In this document: positions 6,496 to 7,575 of the stretch, in pieces
How the letters are laid out: each line of letters begins with the position of its first letter
How positions within the stretch are numbered: the stretch's first letter is position 1
Translations under genes and position numbers: made by a program
Source: Bdellovibrionales bacterium
Lineage (GTDB): Bacteria > Bdellovibrionota > Bdellovibrionia > Bdellovibrionales > UBA1609
Direction of reading: 5' to 3'
NCBI GenBank assembly: GCA_020434645.1
Contig: JAGRAK010000094.1
Location: forward strand, 1 to 7,575
Length of the DNA: 7,575 bases
The notes under the pieces: model-generated
Databases searched by the model: none
The model's input: only the letters and a program-made list of their open reading frames with translations
What the model was told of the DNA's origin: nothing

Positions 6496-7575
6496 ATGAA
6501 AAACACCCTGCGATTTGTGATGGCCCGCTTTTTAAGCCTCGTATTTATTTACTTTCTCATTCGTGTTTTTTACCAAGTTTACAATCACGCAAGTTTTGAA
6601 TCTGTGCCGCTTGGTGATCTTTTTGCCGTTTATCTTTCGGGAACACGATTTGATATTTCAGCCATATTAAAATTAAATGCCATTTTTTTTGTCATATGGC
6701 TCATTCCCCACCCGGCGATACACTCTGGTTTATTTGCCAAAATCCTCAATGTTTTATTTTTATCTCTGAATATAGTTTTTATTTTTGCCGGGGCTGCTGA
6801 CGCTGAGCTCATTCACTTTAGCGGCCAGCGCCTCACTTTGAATTATTTTGCTATCGCAGGAGATATTGAAAATCAAATAGGTCAGCTCATTCAGTATTAC
6901 TGGTTGCCCACCCTTATCACTTGTACTATTGCAGCCCTATTCGTGTGGATACCAGTAAAATCACCCACAGAGTTTCAGCCCATCAATTCAAGCCCCTTAA
7001 GATTACTTACTCTTTTTCTATTCACTTTCTTTATTGCTCTTGGTGTAAGGGGCGGATTTCAAAACAAACCTCTTCGCCCTGCACACGCTTTTACTTATAG
7101 CAACGCTGAACTCGGACAACTGGCGCTCAACAGCACCTTCACAATTTTGCAAAGTAGCGGCAAAAAAGCACAAAATAAAATAAGTTTTATGCCAGAATCA
7201 GAGGTAGAAAAGCATTTGATCCGCGATCGCACGCCTCACTTTAAAAACTTTTGGCCGAAAAAACAAAACGTCGTCATTATCATAGTCGAAAGTTTGGCTC
7301 TTGAGTATATGGGTGCCGCTAACGATGGACACGGCTACACACCTTTTATAGATTCACTTGCACAAAAAGGCGTGTTTTTTACCAATGCTTTTGCCAATGG
7401 GCGCCGATCTCTTGAAGCGGTGCCATCCATTTTAGCCAGCGCCCCATCTCTATTAAACGATCCTTTTTTAACATCCAGTTACCAGGGGTCAAAAGTTATT
7501 GGTCTTGGCCAGATATTAACTTCACACGGCTACACCACTTCATTTTTTCATGGAGCGGTCAATGGCTCGATGTTT
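6496..7575 (+). CDS. LTA synthase/OpgB-like membrane sulfatase-fold transferase (partial, runs off right edge)
   Basis: Open for 360 codons to the window end with no stop. Reading gives about five hydrophobic segments (near residues 12-29, 57-72, 83-100, 134-153 and 167-185), then a soluble domain starting at NVVIIIVESLALEYMG (258-273). This layout, the RGGFQNKPLRP segment (185-195) and the motifs match the LtaS/OpgB family (COG1368; PF00884 catalytic domain), which transfers phosphoglycerol or similar head groups outside the inner membrane. Glu265 is the likely first metal ligand, Ser305 in NGRRS the likely nucleophile (Thr in Staphylococcus LtaS), and FFHGAVNGSMF (350-360) the start of the substrate-binding strand. 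The remaining metal ligands lie beyond the window. No Shine-Dalgarno precedes 6496. An in-frame ATG at 6463 would add 11 residues but also lacks one and overlaps a TTGACA box, so 6496 is preferred. Functionally unrelated to the operon, as far as can be seen. Confidence 0.88.
   Translation, partial: MKNTLRFVMARFLSLVFIYFLIRVFYQVYNHASFESVPLGDLFAVYLSGTRFDISAILKLNAIFFVIWLIPHPAIHSGLFAKILNVLFLSLNIVFIFAGAADAELIHFSGQRLTLNYFAIAGDIENQIGQLIQYYWLPTLITCTIAALFVWIPVKSPTEFQPINSSPLRLLTLFLFTFFIALGVRGGFQNKPLRPAHAFTYSNAELGQLALNSTFTILQSSGKKAQNKISFMPESEVEKHLIRDRTPHFKNFWPKKQNVVIIIVESLALEYMGAANDGHGYTPFIDSLAQKGVFFTNAFANGRRSLEAVPSILASAPSLLNDPFLTSSYQGSKVIGLGQILTSHGYTTSFFHGAVNGSMF

Noticed and set aside
6630..6812. 60-codon minus-strand open frame in the membrane transferase gene
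   Set aside because: It lies opposite the continuous, motif-bearing plus-strand frame and has no supporting signal.

Overview
The window holds one tight six-gene operon on the minus strand (about 6366 down to 9) and the start of an unrelated, divergent membrane-enzyme gene on the plus strand (6496 to the right edge). Base composition is moderate to AT-rich and uneven. Gene packing, the Shine-Dalgarno usage and an LtaS/OpgB-type membrane sulfatase-fold enzyme suggest a Gram-negative, proteobacteria-like organism; nothing here fixes the genus.

Operon in transcription order: (1) an SDR-fold protein whose catalytic tetrad is mostly missing (6366-5587); (2) a luciferase-like flavin-dependent monooxygenase (5590-4355); (3) an ALDH8-type aldehyde dehydrogenase closest to 2-aminomuconic 6-semialdehyde dehydrogenase (4362-2917); (4) a class III (LigB-fold) extradiol dioxygenase catalytic subunit of the AmnB type (2892-2011); (5) its metal-free AmnA-type partner subunit (2014-1103); (6) a member of the asparaginase II (Rhizobium etli ReAV-type) family whose three zinc ligands are all replaced (1106-9). 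Three junctions are 4-base ATGA overlaps, one is an 8-base overlap and one is a 24-base gap, so co-expression is very likely. The operon probably continues past the left edge.

The core is recognisable. An AmnBA-like dioxygenase would open the ring of a 2-aminophenol-type compound to a 2-aminomuconic semialdehyde, and the ALDH would oxidise that to a 2-aminomuconate-type acid. The unusual part is the company: no known 2-aminomuconate deaminase, decarboxylase or hydratase lies in the window. Instead there is an asparaginase-fold protein with a rebuilt active site, plus a flavin monooxygenase and a degenerate SDR. My working inference is a variant amino-aromatic meta-cleavage pathway in which the asparaginase-like protein performs a C-N bond hydrolysis (deamination or deamidation) on a pathway intermediate, while the flavoenzyme prepares the ring substrate. 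The substrate is unknown.

The 129-base divergent intergenic region (6367-6495) carries a perfect 5-4-5 inverted repeat at the expected -35 position of the operon, and a consensus TTGACA for the plus-strand gene placed so that its transcript may be leaderless. No tRNA, rRNA, CRISPR array, insertion sequence or convincing terminator was seen.
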